A DNA stretch of 64,000 bases from Mesobacillus boroniphilus JCM 21738 (GCF_000517385.1 NZ_BAUW01000002.1:93676-157675), one strand, 5' to 3'; shown: positions 1 through 10,810, counted from the first letter of the stretch. A program made the numbers and translations. Notes: generated from the sequence alone by a model not told the origin.

Positions 1-723
1 TTCATTGACCGTGAAGAAGATATCATGACAGGTATCGTTCAGCGTCAGGATCCTAAGTTCATCTATGTAAGCTTGGGGAAAATCGAGGCGATCCTGCCAG
101 CGAATGAACAGATGCCGAACGAACATTATAAGCCTCACGACCGCATCAAAGTATTTATCACCAAGGTTGAAAAAACCACTAAAGGTCCACAAATCTTCGT
201 TTCCAGAACCCATCCGGGACTGTTAAAGAGACTTTTCGAGATTGAAGTTCCTGAGATTTATGATGGAACTGTTGAAATTAAATCAGTCGCTCGTGAAGCA
301 GGGGACCGCTCCAAGATCTCTGTTCACTCAGACAATTCAGAAGTGGATCCAGTTGGTTCATGTGTCGGACCTCGTGGAAATCGTGTCCAGGCTGTCGTCA
401 ATGAGCTGAAGGGTGAAAAAATCGATATCGTAAAATGGTCTGAAGACCCAGTTGTATTTGTTGCCAATGCGTTAAGCCCATCGAAGGTTCTTGATGTTAT
501 TGTCAACGAAGAAGAAAAAGCGACTACGGTTATTGTCCCTGATTACCAGCTGTCGCTTGCAATCGGAAAGCGCGGGCAAAATGCGCGTCTGGCTGCTAAG
601 TTGACTGGTTGGAAAATTGATATCAAAGCAGAAACTGAGGCAAGGGAGACCGGGATTTATCCTCGTGACAATGAGCCGCTTTTAACTGCAGATGACTATT
701 ATGAAGATGAAGACATCGATTAA
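1..723 (+). CDS. nusA: Transcription termination/antitermination factor NusA (C-terminal part)
   Basis: The frame is open from base 1, so the gene starts outside the window; 240 C-terminal residues are present. NusA binds RNA polymerase and nascent RNA and modulates pausing, termination and antitermination. Seen here are an S1-like RNA-binding stretch (first ~70 residues), then two KH domains with GPRG and IGKRGQNARLA-type loops, and the usual acidic tail (DDYYEDEDID). It is followed 10 bp later by ylxR, which is the standard nusA-ylxR-ylxQ-infB operon order. The ATG at 25 is an internal methionine, not the start. Confidence 0.97.
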   Translation, partial: FIDREEDIMTGIVQRQDPKFIYVSLGKIEAILPANEQMPNEHYKPHDRIKVFITKVEKTTKGPQIFVSRTHPGLLKRLFEIEVPEIYDGTVEIKSVAREAGDRSKISVHSDNSEVDPVGSCVGPRGNRVQAVVNELKGEKIDIVKWSEDPVVFVANALSPSKVLDVIVNEEEKATTVIVPDYQLSLAIGKRGQNARLAAKLTGWKIDIKAETEARETGIYPRDNEPLLTADDYYEDEDID

Positions 724-733
724 GGTGAGGTGA

Positions 734-1021
734 ATGATCGTGAACAGCCGCAAAAAGGTTCCTATGCGAAAATGTGTCGCTACCGGTGAAATGAGACCGA
801 AAAAAGAACTAGTTCGCATCGTTCGCTCCAAGGAAGGGGAAGTCTCCATCGACCTGACAGGCAAGAAATCAGGCCGAGGCGCTTATCTTTCTAAAGATAA
901 AGAAGCAGTGCAATTAGCAAAGAAACGAAATATATTGTCCAAACAGCTTGAAACTCAAGTGGACGATGTAATATACGATGAGTTGAATGACCTCATCGAA
1001 AAGGAGAGCAGACTATCCTGA
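734..1021 (+). CDS. ylxR: YlxR family RNA-binding protein
   Basis: A 95-residue protein with the family signature [19 protein letters not shown] near the N-terminus and a GRGAYL motif in the middle. YlxR (RnpM in B. subtilis) is a small basic nucleic-acid-binding protein linked to RNase P control. It lies directly after nusA and its stop codon overlaps the ylxQ ATG by one base. The ATG at 734 follows an AGGTGA ribosome binding site; GTG at 740 is a possible alternative start two codons in. Confidence 0.93.
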   Translation: MIVNSRKKVPMRKCVATGEMRPKKELVRIVRSKEGEVSIDLTGKKSGRGAYLSKDKEAVQLAKKRNILSKQLETQVDDVIYDELNDLIEKESRLS

Positions 1022-1323
1022 TGAACTCAAATCAATGGATGTCATTGCTTGGCTTAGCCAATCGAGCACGGAAAATTATTTCAGGGGAAGAGCTTTCCGT
1101 CAAAGAAATCAGAAGCGGGAAGGCGAAGCTCATTTTGCTTTCTGCGGATGCATCCGCAAATACTACAAAAAAGATTACCGACAAGTGCAAATCCTATCAT
1201 GTGCCTTACAAAGTGGTCCCGGACCGTTACCAGCTTGGCCAGGCGATCGGCAAGGAAGCACGTGTTGTAGTAGCCCTGTTGGACGAGGGTTTTGCAAAAA
1301 AACTGTTGACGTTGCTCGATTAA
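1021..1323 (+). CDS. ylxQ: L7Ae/L30e-family RNA-binding protein YlxQ
   Basis: 100 residues, of the ribosomal L7Ae/L30e/S12e/Gadd45 fold. The N-terminus [20 protein letters not shown] and the central [12 protein letters not shown] stretch are typical. Members bind kink-turn RNA; the exact role of YlxQ in Bacillus is not settled. It sits between ylxR (one-base overlap) and infB (20 bp gap) in the nusA-infB operon, so co-expression with the translation machinery is expected. Confidence 0.92.
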   Translation: MNSNQWMSLLGLANRARKIISGEELSVKEIRSGKAKLILLSADASANTTKKITDKCKSYHVPYKVVPDRYQLGQAIGKEARVVVALLDEGFAKKLLTLLD

Positions 1324-1342
1324 TTCTAGCGGGGGTGAAAAT

Positions 1343-3622
1343 ATGAGTAAAACACGCGTTTATGAATATGCAAAGAAGCATAATTTATCGAGTAAAGACG
1401 TGATTATAAAATTAAAAGAAATGAATATTGAGGTTTCTAACCACATGACTGCCATGGAAGATGAAACGGTGAAGAAGCTTGACGCTATCTATAATAAAAA
1501 AGTAGAGAAGCCGCAGCAGCAGAGCCAGCAAAAAGCTCCACAGGGACAGAAACAAGCGCAGAACCGCAATCAAGGCCAAAAACCTAATCAGGGTCAGAAT
1601 CGCAATCAAACCCAAAATCAGCAAAAAAACAACCAGGCACAGCCGAAAGCCCAGCTTAAGACAACAGCTAGCGCTTTTTCAGACGACGAGCGTCGTGCCA
1701 CAACTCCTGAAAAGGTGAAAACTTCAGCAGTTGCTAAAAAGCCTGGGAACTCCCAGCCTTTCAACAAAAACAACAAGAACAAGCAAAATAAGAATAGAAA
1801 CCAGCAAAATCAGAATAAAGGCAGACAGAATCAACAGCAGGCTCCACAACAGCCTAAGAAGGTTAAAGAGCTTCCTTCAAAAATTACTTTCAGTGAATCC
1901 TTGACAGTGGCTGAATTAGCCAAAAAGCTTAACCGTGAGCCGTCTGAGATTATCAAGAAGCTCTTTATGCTTGGTGTCATGGCTACGATCAACCAGGATC
2001 TTGATAAGGATGCAATTGAACTGATTGCAACTGATTATGGGGTTGAAGTTGAAGAAGAAATCAAGATTGACACAACTGACCTTGAGGTTTACTTCACAGA
2101 AGATGATGAAGCATCAATAGTTGAAAGACCATCAGTTGTAACAATTATGGGTCACGTTGACCATGGTAAAACAACCTTGCTTGATTCCATCCGCAACACG
2201 AAAGTGACTGCAGGAGAAGCAGGCGGCATCACTCAGCATATCGGTGCTTACCAGGTTGAAGAAAAAGGCAAAAAAATCACATTCCTTGATACACCTGGTC
2301 ACGCGGCTTTCACAACAATGCGTGCTCGTGGTGCAAAGATTACCGATATCACTATCCTTGTTGTTGCTGCTGATGACGGTGTTAAGCCACAGACTGTAGA
2401 AGCATTGAACCATGCAAAAGCTGCCAATGTACCTATTATCGTAGCTGTTAATAAAATGGACAAACCAACTGCAAATCCGGATCGTGTTATGCAGGAGCTA
2501 ACAGAATACGGACTTGTTCCAGAGGCATGGGGCGGCGAAACAGTTTTTGTTCCTATTTCTGCCTTAACAGGAGAAGGTCTCGATAACCTGCTGGAAATGA
2601 TTTTGCTAGTTGGTGAAGTTGAAGAATATAAAGCAAATCCTAATCGAAATGCTATCGGTACTGTAATCGAAGCGCAGCTTGATAAAGGCCGTGGATCCGT
2701 TGCTACATTGCTTGTCCAGAATGGTACACTGAAGATTGGTGACCCAATCGTAGTCGGAAATACTTTCGGCCGAGTACGCGCAATGGTCAATGATCTTGGC
2801 CGCCGTGTCAAGGAAGCTGGCCCTTCAGCTCCTGTAGAAATCACAGGCTTGAACGATGTTCCTCAAGCAGGCGATCGTTTTGTAGTATTCAATGATGAAA
2901 AGACAGCCCGCCAGGTTGGAGAAATCCGTTCACAACAGGCTGTACAGGCACAAAGAAGCGAAAAAGCGCGCGTCAGCCTCGACACTTTGTTTGAACATAT
3001 GAAACAAGGGGAAATGAAAGACCTAAATCTAATTATTAAAGCCGACGTCCAAGGTTCAGTTGAAGCACTTGCAGCAGCATTGCAAAAACTGGAAGTGGAA
3101 GGTGTAAATGTAAGAATCATTCACACTGGTGTTGGTGCGATCAATGAGTCTGACATCACGCTTGCGGCAGCTTCTAATGGTATCGTCATCGGTTTCAACG
3201 TCCGTCCGGACAATAATGCGAAGCGTGCTGCAGAGTCAGAGAGTGTCGATATCCGACTACACCGCATTATTTACAAAGTGATCGAAGAAATCGAATCTGC
3301 AATGAAGGGTATGCTTGATCCGGTTTATGCCGAAAAGGTCATCGGCCAGGCTGAAGTCCGCCAGACTTTCAAGGTATCTAAAATCGGAACGATTGCCGGT
3401 TCATATGTTACTGATGGTAAAATCACCCGTGACAGCGGCGTTCGTTTGATCCGAGACGGAGTCGTCATCTTTGAAGGGGAAGTCGATGCATTAAAACGTT
3501 TCAAGGATGATGCCAAGGAAGTTGCGCAGGGCTATGAATGCGGTATAACCATTAAAAACTTCAAAGATGTCAAGGAAGGCGACGTCATTGAAGCATATAT
3601 CATGGAAGAAGTGGAACGTTAA
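1343..3622 (+). CDS. infB: Translation initiation factor IF-2
   Basis: 759 residues. IF-2 is the GTPase that delivers fMet-tRNA to the 30S subunit and promotes subunit joining. The N-terminal IF2_N motif (about residues 1-50) is followed by a long Gln/Asn/Lys-rich linker (about 55-175), a second IF2_N domain, and the G domain with [20 protein letters not shown] and NKMDKP, then the C-terminal beta-barrel domains. The start has a GGGGGTG ribosome binding site. The stop overlaps the ylxP start (TAATG). The linker is low-complexity and would be expected to vary in length between species. Confidence 0.98.
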   Translation: MSKTRVYEYAKKHNLSSKDVIIKLKEMNIEVSNHMTAMEDETVKKLDAIYNKKVEKPQQQSQQKAPQGQKQAQNRNQGQKPNQGQNRNQTQNQQKNNQAQPKAQLKTTASAFSDDERRATTPEKVKTSAVAKKPGNSQPFNKNNKNKQNKNRNQQNQNKGRQNQQQAPQQPKKVKELPSKITFSESLTVAELAKKLNREPSEIIKKLFMLGVMATINQDLDKDAIELIATDYGVEVEEEIKIDTTDLEVYFTEDDEASIVERPSVVTIMGHVDHGKTTLLDSIRNTKVTAGEAGGITQHIGAYQVEEKGKKITFLDTPGHAAFTTMRARGAKITDITILVVAADDGVKPQTVEALNHAKAANVPIIVAVNKMDKPTANPDRVMQELTEYGLVPEAWGGETVFVPISALTGEGLDNLLEMILLVGEVEEYKANPNRNAIGTVIEAQLDKGRGSVATLLVQNGTLKIGDPIVVGNTFGRVRAMVNDLGRRVKEAGPSAPVEITGLNDVPQAGDRFVVFNDEKTARQVGEIRSQQAVQAQRSEKARVSLDTLFEHMKQGEMKDLNLIIKADVQGSVEALAAALQKLEVEGVNVRIIHTGVGAINESDITLAAASNGIVIGFNVRPDNNAKRAAESESVDIRLHRIIYKVIEEIESAMKGMLDPVYAEKVIGQAEVRQTFKVSKIGTIAGSYVTDGKITRDSGVRLIRDGVVIFEGEVDALKRFKDDAKEVAQGYECGITIKNFKDVKEGDVIEAYIMEEVER

Positions 3623-3903
3623 TGGTAGTAGGCTTAGCAGCCTGTGAGTGCATCATCTATGATGCTCATTCTCTAAAAGAAAAGAGAGCTGTGCTGCAGC
3701 GAATCATCACAAGGCTGAAGCAGAAGTACAATATTTCTGTTTCTGAAGTTGATCATCATGATGTCTGGCAGCGGGCAACAATCGCAGTTGCAGCCGTATC
3801 GGCATCGAAGGTGTCAACTGAAAGAGAGCTTCAGAATGCCTTGAAAATGATTGATTCTTTTCCGGAGATCGAACGTACCATCACCGAAATAGAATGGCTT
3901 TGA
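3622..3903 (+). CDS. ylxP: DUF503 protein YlxP
   Basis: 93 residues matching the DUF503/YlxP family: short, basic N-terminal half with HSLKEKRAVLQ and a conserved VSEVDHHDVWQ segment. Members are encoded between infB and rbfA across Firmicutes and are implicated by context in ribosome assembly or translation; no reaction is established. It overlaps infB by one base and is 19 bp from rbfA, so it is translated in the same operon. Confidence 0.92.
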   Translation: MVVGLAACECIIYDAHSLKEKRAVLQRIITRLKQKYNISVSEVDHHDVWQRATIAVAAVSASKVSTERELQNALKMIDSFPEIERTITEIEWL

Positions 3904-3922
3904 TAGAACGAGGTGATTGAAA

Positions 3923-4303
3923 ATGGGTCATAGAGTAAATCGTGTTGGCGAACAAATGAAGAAAGAATTAGGCGATATCATCAGCCGTAAAATCAAGGAT
4001 CCGCGAGTAGGTTTCGTAACAGTAACGGATGTCCAGGTTACAGGGGATCTTCAGCAGGCAAAAGTGTATATCTCTGTTTTAGGCGACGAACAACAGAGGG
4101 AAGACACTCTTAAAGGACTAGCGAAGGCCAAAGGCTTCATCAGGACAGAAATTGGCCAGCGAATCCGCCTGAGAAAGACTCCTGAACTGATCTTTGAATT
4201 TGATGAAACGATGGCTTATGGTAATCGTATCAATTCGCTAATCCATGAGTTGCATAGAGAAGAGCAGCCTGGAGAAGACGAGCAAAAAAAGGACAATGAT
4301 TAA
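3923..4303 (+). CDS. rbfA: Ribosome-binding factor A
   Basis: 126 residues. RbfA binds the 30S subunit near the 16S rRNA helix 1 region and is needed for late small-subunit maturation, especially in the cold. The sequence shows the [16 protein letters not shown]-terminus, the KH-like core with KVYISVLG, and [14 protein letters not shown] chose the ATG at 3923, preceded by AGGTGATTG, over TTG at 3917, since [11 protein letters not shown] aligns with the family start. The charged tail ([13 protein letters not shown]) is somewhat longer than in B. subtilis. A strong terminator follows. Confidence 0.96.
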   Translation: MGHRVNRVGEQMKKELGDIISRKIKDPRVGFVTVTDVQVTGDLQQAKVYISVLGDEQQREDTLKGLAKAKGFIRTEIGQRIRLRKTPELIFEFDETMAYGNRINSLIHELHREEQPGEDEQKKDND

Positions 4304-4343
4304 ACGGATAGACATAATTGTCTGAACAGTTGATCTTGATATG

Positions 4344-4379
4344 AAAAATGGATAGACACTGTTGTCTATCCATTTTTTT
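4344..4379 (+). terminator. Intrinsic terminator after rbfA
   Basis: A perfect 12-bp stem (AATGGATAGACA / TGTCTATCCATT, 4347-4358 and 4363-4374) with a 4-base loop and seven T residues. It would end the nusA-rbfA transcript and isolate truB. Nothing further is recognised in 4380-4620 before the truB ribosome binding site. Confidence 0.9.
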
Positions 4380-4637
4380 CGATAAGCTTCGTAAAGACGA
4401 AGACGAATAATACATGGCTGTTTTCGTAAAGGTTGTTGTTAAAATCCTAAAGCTGATTTTAAAGTGATAAAAAGCTATTTTGCAGGTCGGTATTAAGTTT
4501 GCAAGCTCTTTTTTCATAAAATGCTTTAATTTTTTGTGAAGAAACATAGGTCATTCAATCCTATTTTGCAGCCAATAGCAACAAAGTTTGAGAAAAAAGC
4601 CCAATACATATACATGAAAGAATCGAGGTAAAAGAAG

Positions 4638-5555
4638 ATGGAAGGGATTCTGCCTCTATTTAAACCAGCGGGAATGACTTCGCATGATTGTGTGTTTAAA
4701 CTCAGGAAACTTTTAAGAACGAAGAAGGTCGGGCATACAGGCACACTTGATCCTAATGTGACTGGAGTATTGCTAATTTGCGTTGGCAAGGCGACAAAAA
4801 TTGCCGAATACATTACAGATGCAGGAAAGGCATATGAGGGTGAAGTCACCCTTGCTTTCACGACCACTACCGAAGATGCTTCAGGCGAGAAGGTTGAGGA
4901 AAAGCAAGTGGACAGGACCATAACAAGAGAAGAGGTCCTACAGGTCCTTCAGTCGCTGGAGGGTGAAATTGAACAGACACCACCAATGTATTCAGCTGTA
5001 AAAGTAAATGGAAAAAAATTATACGAATACGCGAGGCAAGGGATCGAAGTTGAAAGGCCAACCAGGAAGGTCACTATTTATGGCATAGAGCTCCTTGATG
5101 ACAGGGGTTCGTTCGAAGGGGAGCAGATTAGTTTTAAATTCCGGGTATCATGCAGCAAGGGCACGTACATCAGGACATTGGCAGTGACAATTGGGGAAAA
5201 GTTAGGCTATCCCGCTCATATGTCTTCCCTTGTAAGAATACAATCCGCTGACTTCACTATTGAGGACTGCTATACTTTTGAACAGCTAGAAGAATTGGCT
5301 CAAAAAAGCGAGCTGGAAACTGCTCTGCATCCATTGGAAGCAGGTATTTCTTATTTGCCGAAATATCGCATAAATGATAAAGTAGCAGAGAAAGTGAAAA
5401 ATGGGGCATTGCTTACTATCCCGCAGGATTTTAAGGGAATTGACGGTCCTATTGTAGTAGAAACAGAAGACGAAAAAGCGCTCGCGATCTACAGGGCACA
5501 TCCAACTAAACTTGGGATGATGAAGCCTGATAAAGTACTAAGAAATGAGCTTTAG
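4638..5555 (+). CDS. truB: tRNA pseudouridine(55) synthase TruB
   Basis: 305 residues. TruB isomerises U55 in the T-loop of tRNAs. The catalytic aspartate lies in GHTGTLDPNVTGVL; the N-terminal GILPLFKPAGMTSHD and KGTYIRTLA motifs are also present, and a C-terminal PUA-like region follows. The start has a GAGGTAAAAGAAG ribosome binding site. It is separated from rbfA by a terminator and 250 bp, and is followed by ribC, as in B. subtilis. Confidence 0.97.
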   Translation: MEGILPLFKPAGMTSHDCVFKLRKLLRTKKVGHTGTLDPNVTGVLLICVGKATKIAEYITDAGKAYEGEVTLAFTTTTEDASGEKVEEKQVDRTITREEVLQVLQSLEGEIEQTPPMYSAVKVNGKKLYEYARQGIEVERPTRKVTIYGIELLDDRGSFEGEQISFKFRVSCSKGTYIRTLAVTIGEKLGYPAHMSSLVRIQSADFTIEDCYTFEQLEELAQKSELETALHPLEAGISYLPKYRINDKVAEKVKNGALLTIPQDFKGIDGPIVVETEDEKALAIYRAHPTKLGMMKPDKVLRNEL

Positions 5556-5642
5556 ACTATCTTTTGCTTATTTTTACAGATAAGCGATTATTGCAATTGT
5601 CTTGATAAATGAGCAGCTGGGTCAGAAAAGGTGAGTAATATC

Positions 5643-6596
5643 GTGGAATTGATTAAGCTAAACCATCCTCATGAATATAAAAGAGAAGACTTTCCAGCGC
5701 TGGCTATGGCACTGGGCTATTTTGACGGAGTGCATTTAGGGCATCAGCAAGTCATCAAAGAAGCAAAAAAAGTGGCTGAAGCTAAAGGCCTGAAGAGTGC
5801 GGTCATGACATTTGACCCTCATCCTTCTGTAGTTCTTGGCAAGAGCGTCCAACACATAGAATATATAACACCCTTGGATGATAAAACTCGACTAATTGAG
5901 GATATGGGGGTGGATTACTTGTTTATTGTCAACTTCTCAATTGTATTTTCAAGTCTTTTGCCCCAGGAATTTGTCGATCAATATATCATCGGTTTGAATG
6001 TACACCATGTCGTTGCAGGGTTTGACTATTCTTACGGCAAAATGGGGAAAGGGAATATGGAGACAATCCAGTTCCATTCTAGAGGTAAATTCGATTTTAC
6101 AGTAGTATCAAAGCTGTCCGCTCAAGAAGAAGAAAAGGTTAGCTCAACATTGATCCGTACCTTTTTAAGGGACGGAAAGGTGGAAGAGATGCCAGCATTG
6201 CTAGGGAGATTTTACACCACTAAGGGAACAGTTATAAATGGAGAACGCCGCGGACGCACAATTGGTTTTCCGACGGCGAATGTTCGGATGGAAGACCTGT
6301 ACATTCTTCCTCCTACAGGAGTTTACGCTGTTAAGATCCAGGTTGAAGGAGCATGGCATGAAGGTGTCTGCAATGTCGGCTACAAACCAACCTTCCACAA
6401 GGAGAAAAAGGACAAACCTTCAGTGGAAGTCCATATCTTCAATTTTAATAAAGAGATCTACGGCGAGTCAGCAGCAATAGAGTGGCACCTCCGTCTTAGA
6501 AGTGAACGTAAATTCGAGGGAATACAGCAGCTTGTGGCCCAAATCGAAAAAGATAAACAAGAAGCAGTGCTGCACTTTGAAAAAAACAAGGGTTAG
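5643..6596 (+). CDS. ribC: Bifunctional riboflavin kinase/FAD synthetase
   Basis: About 317 residues. The enzyme phosphorylates riboflavin to FMN and adenylates FMN to FAD in the cytoplasm. The N-terminal nucleotidyltransferase half shows ALGYFDGVHLGHQ and DQYIIGLNVHHVVAGFDYSYG; the C-terminal kinase half shows GRTIGFPTANV and PPTGVYAV. I chose GTG at 5643 because AAAGGTGAG lies 8 bases upstream; an in-frame GTG at 5631 would add four residues but has a poor ribosome binding site. It lies between truB and rpsO in the conserved order. Confidence 0.95.
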   Translation: MELIKLNHPHEYKREDFPALAMALGYFDGVHLGHQQVIKEAKKVAEAKGLKSAVMTFDPHPSVVLGKSVQHIEYITPLDDKTRLIEDMGVDYLFIVNFSIVFSSLLPQEFVDQYIIGLNVHHVVAGFDYSYGKMGKGNMETIQFHSRGKFDFTVVSKLSAQEEEKVSSTLIRTFLRDGKVEEMPALLGRFYTTKGTVINGERRGRTIGFPTANVRMEDLYILPPTGVYAVKIQVEGAWHEGVCNVGYKPTFHKEKKDKPSVEVHIFNFNKEIYGESAAIEWHLRLRSERKFEGIQQLVAQIEKDKQEAVLHFEKNKG

Positions 6597-6598
6597 AC

Positions 6599-6627
6599 TT
6601 GCTTTTTGTGGTAAAAAGATGTATTCT
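6599..6627 (+). promoter_or_regulatory. Candidate sigma-A promoter for rpsO
   Basis: TTGCTT (6599-6604), a 17-base spacer, then TATTCT (6622-6627), about 90 bases before the rpsO start. Spacing is ideal and each box is a partial match to consensus. The leader between promoter and start contains a GC-rich stretch that could fold, as rpsO leaders often do for S15 feedback; I could not establish a specific fold. Confidence 0.4.
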
Positions 6628-6718
6628 TATTAACGTATCAAAAAAGAACCTTTTCTTGGCAAGTCGAGTCACCGACGCTTGCTCGGTAACAGGGGATTAC
6701 TAATTGGAGGTGAAACGG

Positions 6719-6988
6719 ATGGCAATCACAAAAGAACGTAAAAATGAACTTATCAACGAATTCAAGACTCACGAAAGTGATACTGGATCTCCAGAAGTTC
6801 AAATCGCTGTCCTTACTGCAGAAATCAACACATTGAACGATCACTTGCGCGTTCACAAGAAGGACCACCACTCACGTCGCGGTCTTTTGAAAATGGTAGG
6901 TAAGCGTCGTAATCTTTTGACTTACCTTCGTAACAAGGATGTTGCTCGTTACCGCGAGTTAATCAACAAGCTTGGTCTACGTAGATAG
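6719..6988 (+). CDS. rpsO: 30S ribosomal protein S15
   Basis: 89 residues, the normal S15 length. S15 is a primary 16S rRNA binder in the small-subunit platform. The sequence contains the family motifs [13 protein letters not shown] and [12 protein letters not shown]. The ATG at 6719 has a GGAGGTGAAACGG ribosome binding site; translation upstream of it would be out of family. A terminator follows directly, and pnp lies 450 bp downstream with a repeat element between them. Confidence 0.98.
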   Translation: MAITKERKNELINEFKTHESDTGSPEVQIAVLTAEINTLNDHLRVHKKDHHSRRGLLKMVGKRRNLLTYLRNKDVARYRELINKLGLRR

Positions 6989-6994
6989 TCTGTT

Positions 6995-7019
6995 AAAGCG
7001 GGATTTATCCCGCTTTTTT
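6995..7019 (+). terminator. Intrinsic terminator after rpsO
   Basis: Stem AAAGCGGGA / TCCCGCTTT with a 4-base loop followed by a run of T. It separates rpsO from pnp. Confidence 0.9.
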
Positions 7020-7022
7020 ATT

Positions 7023-7183
7023 ACTTTATAAGAAAGTATAAAACTTTTTACTTAGAATAGTGTCTAGCTCCAGCGCCTAGCCCCTCGAGTCGCTTCGGTC
7101 CGCCCAATGAAGTCAAAGGACGACTTCACCGGTCGGCCCTCCACCGCTTGTCAGGGCTGACCAAGGCGCCTGCGTTTTTCTTA
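7023..7183 (+). repeat. Dispersed GC-rich element, copy 1
   Basis: A 161-bp non-coding block with its outer parts nearly identical to 14652-14872: it opens with ACTTTATAAGAAAGTATAAA, continues TGTCTAGCTCCAGCGCCTAG, and closes with CAAGGCGCCTGCG-T-run-CTTA. The internal part (CGAGTCGCTTCGGTCCGC, CGACTTCACCGGTCGGCCCT) is also shared with copy 2. GCGCCT near the left end and AGGCGC near the right end are complementary, so the unit can fold as one long hairpin. No ORF is apparent. It resembles MITE-like or structured intergenic repeats of Bacillaceae. Confidence 0.85.
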
Positions 7184-7442
7184 AGTGAATTTTTTGAGTT
7201 TACATAACAATATATTGATATTAAGCGCTGTGTTTTGGCGCATACTATAACATAAAAGTCTTCTCCTGAAGCAGGACAGGCAATTTAAAACGATGTCTGA
7301 TTAACACCAGACTCATCTTATGTGTTTTAATATTTTTTATAAAGGTATATTTGTTATAAGACAGGCACTGGTGCCGTTTTTAAATAATTTTCCCAGATAG
7401 TAAATCTGGATGGATTTTCATGTTAGAGAGGGGCTTAAATGT
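7184..7442 (+). other. pnp leader region
   Basis: No gene. It holds a GTCTG...CAGAC inverted repeat (about 7292-7313), a GGCACTGGTGCC hairpin followed by GTTTTTAA near 7364-7383 that could attenuate transcription, and the pnp ribosome binding site. pnp leaders are commonly processed and autoregulated; no conserved element is recognised here. Confidence 0.4.
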
Positions 7443-9554
7443 ATGGAACAAGAAAAACAAATTTTTTCCTTTGACTGGGCAGGACGCAAGCTTACTGTTG
7501 AAATTGGACAGCTTGCAAAGCAGGCAAATGGTGCAGTCTTTGTCCGTTACGGAGATACTGCTGTATTAAGTACAGCGACTGCGTCAAAAGAACCGAAGAA
7601 TTTAGACTTCTTTCCTTTGACTGTCAATTATGAAGAAAGACTATATGCTGTCGGAAAAATTCCTGGCGGTTTTATTAAACGTGAAGGACGTCCAAGTGAA
7701 AAGGCTATCCTTGCCAGCCGCTTGATTGACCGTCCAATCCGTCCGTTATTCGCTGATGGTTTCCGTAATGATGTCCAGGTAATCAGCATCGTCATGAGTG
7801 TTGATCAAAACTGTTCGTCAGAAATGGCAGCGATGTTTGGTTCTTCACTTGCACTATGTGTATCAGATATTCCATTTGAAGGACCGATCGCTGGTGTGAC
7901 AGTTGGAAGAATTGATGGGAAGTTCATTATCAATCCTTCTGTTGAAGAGACAGAAAAGAGTGATATGCATCTTATTGTTGCAGGTACAATGGATGCGATC
8001 AACATGGTTGAAGCAGGTGCTGATGAGGTTCCTGAAGAAGTAATGCTTGAAGCGATCATGTTCGGACATGATGAAATCAAGCGTCTGATTGCTTTCCAAC
8101 AGGAAATCGTTGCACAGGTTGGCAAAGAGAAGCGTGAAATTGTTCTCTTTGAAATAGACAAAGAGTTAGAAGCGGAAGTTCGCGGAATTTGCGAACAAGA
8201 CATGCTGGCTGCAATTCAGGTGCAAGAAAAGCATGCACGCGAGGACGCAATCAAAGAAGTGAGAAATTCCATTGTTGCTCGATATGAAGAGCAGGATGCA
8301 GATCAGCTAAAAATGGTAAAACAAATCCTTGATAAAATCGTCAAAGGCGAAGTGCGCCGCTTGATCACGGAAGAGAAAGTACGTCCAGACGGCCGTGGAG
8401 TCGACGAAATCCGCCCACTTTCTTCAGAGGTAGGCTTGCTTTCGAGAACTCATGGTTCCGGTTTGTTCACAAGGGGACAAACACAGGCTTTGAGCATTTG
8501 TACGCTTGGAGCAATGGGTGATGTTCAAATCCTTGACGGACTTGGAATCGAAGAGGAAAAACGCTTTATGCACCATTACAACTTCCCATTATTCTCTGTA
8601 GGTGAAACTGGACCGATCCGTGGGCCAGGCCGACGAGAAATTGGGCATGGTGCGCTTGGCGAACGTGCGCTTGAACCTGTTATCCCTAATGAAAAAGACT
8701 TCCCATATACAATCCGCCTTGTATCCGAGGTACTAGAATCAAATGGTTCAACTTCACAGGCGAGTATTTGTGCAAGTATATTAGCGTTGATGGATGCTGG
8801 TGTGCCTATTAAAGCACCGGTAGCTGGTATTGCTATGGGTCTGATTAAATCAGGTGAGCATTACTCAATCCTGACTGATATCCAGGGGATGGAAGACCAT
8901 CTGGGCGATATGGACTTTAAAGTAGCTGGAACGGCAAAAGGTGTTACAGCATTGCAGATGGATATCAAAATCGATGGGTTATCTCGTCAGATTCTTGAAG
9001 AAGCATTGCAGCAGGCAAAAAAAGGCCGTATGCAAATCCTTGAATCAATGCTCGCGACTATCAAGGAACCACGTGAACAGCTTTCACAATATGCTCCGAA
9101 AATCATTACGATGTGGATCAAGCCGGATAAAATCCGCGACGTCATTGGACCAAGCGGAAAACAAATCAATAAAATCATTGAAGAAACAGGCGTGAAGATT
9201 GATATCGAACAAGATGGTACGGTGTTTATCGGTTCAGTAGATGAAGAAATGATCCAAAAAGCTAAGAAAATCATCGAAGATATCATACGTGAAGTCGAAG
9301 TCGGAGAGATGTATCTTGGCAAAGTCCGCCGCATTGAAAAGTTTGGTGCGTTCGTGGAAATCTTCCCTGGAAAAGACGGTTTGGTACACATTTCCGAGCT
9401 TGCTGAAGAGCGGGTAGGAAAAGTGGAAGATGTTCTCAAACTGGGAGATGAACTTCTGGTTAAAGTTACTGAAATCGACAAGCAAGGAAGAGTCAATCTT
9501 TCACGCAAGGCTGTATTGAAAGAACAGCGTGAAAATGCTGAAAAACAATCTTAA
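7443..9554 (+). CDS. pnp: Polynucleotide phosphorylase
   Basis: 703 residues. PNPase degrades RNA 3' to 5' with phosphate and is the main 3' exonuclease of Bacillus mRNA turnover. Two RNase PH-like domains are present ([20 protein letters not shown] in the first; [19 protein letters not shown] in the second), then a KH domain ([21 protein letters not shown]) and a C-terminal S1 domain ([12 protein letters not shown]). I chose ATG at 7443, after GAGAGGGG, because [15 protein letters not shown] aligns with the family start; an in-frame ATG at 7410 would add eleven untypical residues. Confidence 0.97.
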   Translation: MEQEKQIFSFDWAGRKLTVEIGQLAKQANGAVFVRYGDTAVLSTATASKEPKNLDFFPLTVNYEERLYAVGKIPGGFIKREGRPSEKAILASRLIDRPIRPLFADGFRNDVQVISIVMSVDQNCSSEMAAMFGSSLALCVSDIPFEGPIAGVTVGRIDGKFIINPSVEETEKSDMHLIVAGTMDAINMVEAGADEVPEEVMLEAIMFGHDEIKRLIAFQQEIVAQVGKEKREIVLFEIDKELEAEVRGICEQDMLAAIQVQEKHAREDAIKEVRNSIVARYEEQDADQLKMVKQILDKIVKGEVRRLITEEKVRPDGRGVDEIRPLSSEVGLLSRTHGSGLFTRGQTQALSICTLGAMGDVQILDGLGIEEEKRFMHHYNFPLFSVGETGPIRGPGRREIGHGALGERALEPVIPNEKDFPYTIRLVSEVLESNGSTSQASICASILALMDAGVPIKAPVAGIAMGLIKSGEHYSILTDIQGMEDHLGDMDFKVAGTAKGVTALQMDIKIDGLSRQILEEALQQAKKGRMQILESMLATIKEPREQLSQYAPKIITMWIKPDKIRDVIGPSGKQINKIIEETGVKIDIEQDGTVFIGSVDEEMIQKAKKIIEDIIREVEVGEMYLGKVRRIEKFGAFVEIFPGKDGLVHISELAEERVGKVEDVLKLGDELLVKVTEIDKQGRVNLSRKAVLKEQRENAEKQS

Positions 9555-9561
9555 TAATCGT

Positions 9562-9597
9562 AAAGGCCGGGGGCAATCCCGGTCTTTTTGTTTTTTT
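9562..9597 (+). terminator. Intrinsic terminator after pnp
   Basis: GGCCGGG / TCCCGGTC stem with a short loop followed by T-rich sequence. Bases 9598-9800 hold nothing else recognisable. Confidence 0.85.
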
Positions 9598-9818
9598 CTC
9601 TCAAATCATTTTCTACTATCCAAGCTCGTCTGCCGCTTGCTTTACACAAGCAAGTAGTCATCTCCATCTCTTTTCTTTGTTGGCTCACAAATGACTTTCG
9701 TTCTATCTTGTCCTTCTGTTTCATAAAGTAAAATAGGGCCCTTTTCATGCTTACAATAGAAATTATTGATTAAAGTTGATTATACATAGAGGCCTTACCA
9801 GAAGAGGAGGCACATCAA

Positions 9819-10810
9819 ATGAGAAAGTTTATATTAATTTCTGTCATGCTGATTGCGGGCTGGTCCATGGTGAATAATCCATTCTCTAATACATATGTAA
9901 CAGGCTAAAAGCCGGAACACTTGCGGTGACAGGGAATGAGAATTCATTGATGTCAGAAATCGAAATGAAAGCAAAAGAATATGAAGTTGAACCTTCGGAT
10001 GCCAGGAAAGATCCTGTCTGGAAGGTGATCCCCGGCTACAACGGTCTAAAAGTTGATGTGAAAAAATCATATAGCAAGATGGAGAAGGAAGGGAAATTTG
10101 ATCCGGAAAAGCTGGTCTTTGAACAGGTCCCTCCTGAAATCCATCTGAGTGATTTGCCGCCCATGGCAATTTACAAGGGACATCCTGAAAAGCCAATGGT
10201 GAGCTTTATTATCAATGTAGCATGGGGAAATGAGTATTTGTCCGGAATGCTGGCGACATTGAAGAGGCATAATGTAACCGCAAGTTTTTTTCTTGAAGGC
10301 AGATGGGTAAAGAATAATCCCGGTATGGCGAAAATGATTGCTGATGCAGGCCATGAGATAGGAAACCATTCATTTACGCATCCAAACATGAAGCAGCTTC
10401 CTGCTCCTAAAATCAATGAAGAAATTAGGAGGACAAATGAAGTTATTGAAGCAGTGACCGGGGTGAAAAGCAAATGGTTCTCTCCACCAAGCGGGTATTA
10501 CAGGGACGAGGTAGTTGAGATTGCCGCAGCCCATAAGTTAGGGACTGTCATGTGGAGTGTTGATACAATCGACTGGCAAAAACCATCGCCAGAAAGAATG
10601 ATCAGCAGGGTGATGGGGAAGGTTCATAACGGCGCAATGATTTTAATGCATCCAACAGAGTCGACGGCTGCCTCGCTCGACCAATTAATCACACAAATAA
10701 AAGGTAAAGACCTGCAAATTGGTACTGTATCAAATATGTTGAGTGAAAATCGGGTAGTATCTGCAAAAAAAAATGAAAGAATAGCATTGTATTTGGAAAA
10801 AGTAAGATAA
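9819..10810 (+). CDS. ylxY: Polysaccharide deacetylase YlxY (frameshifted)
   Basis: Restored length is about 330 residues. An N-terminal hydrophobic segment (FILISVMLIAGWSMV) suggests export or membrane anchoring; the NodB-type deacetylase domain shows GHEIGNHSFTHPNMK and a NGAMILMHP motif, as in B. subtilis YlxY. Such enzymes deacetylate cell-wall glycans; the substrate of YlxY is not established. The canonical catalytic TFDDG stretch is replaced by INVAWGNEY, also true of the B. subtilis protein. A stop near 9905 (GGCTAAAAG, expected GGCCTAAAAG) breaks the frame: one C appears missing. The ATG at 9819 follows GAGGAGG. Confidence 0.88.

Noticed and set aside
987..1346. 119-residue frame over ylxQ
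   Set aside because: Shadow frame of ylxQ with an unnatural composition.
7805..8203. Antisense frames in pnp
   Set aside because: Ser/Ile-rich mirror translations of a conserved gene, with no ribosome binding site.
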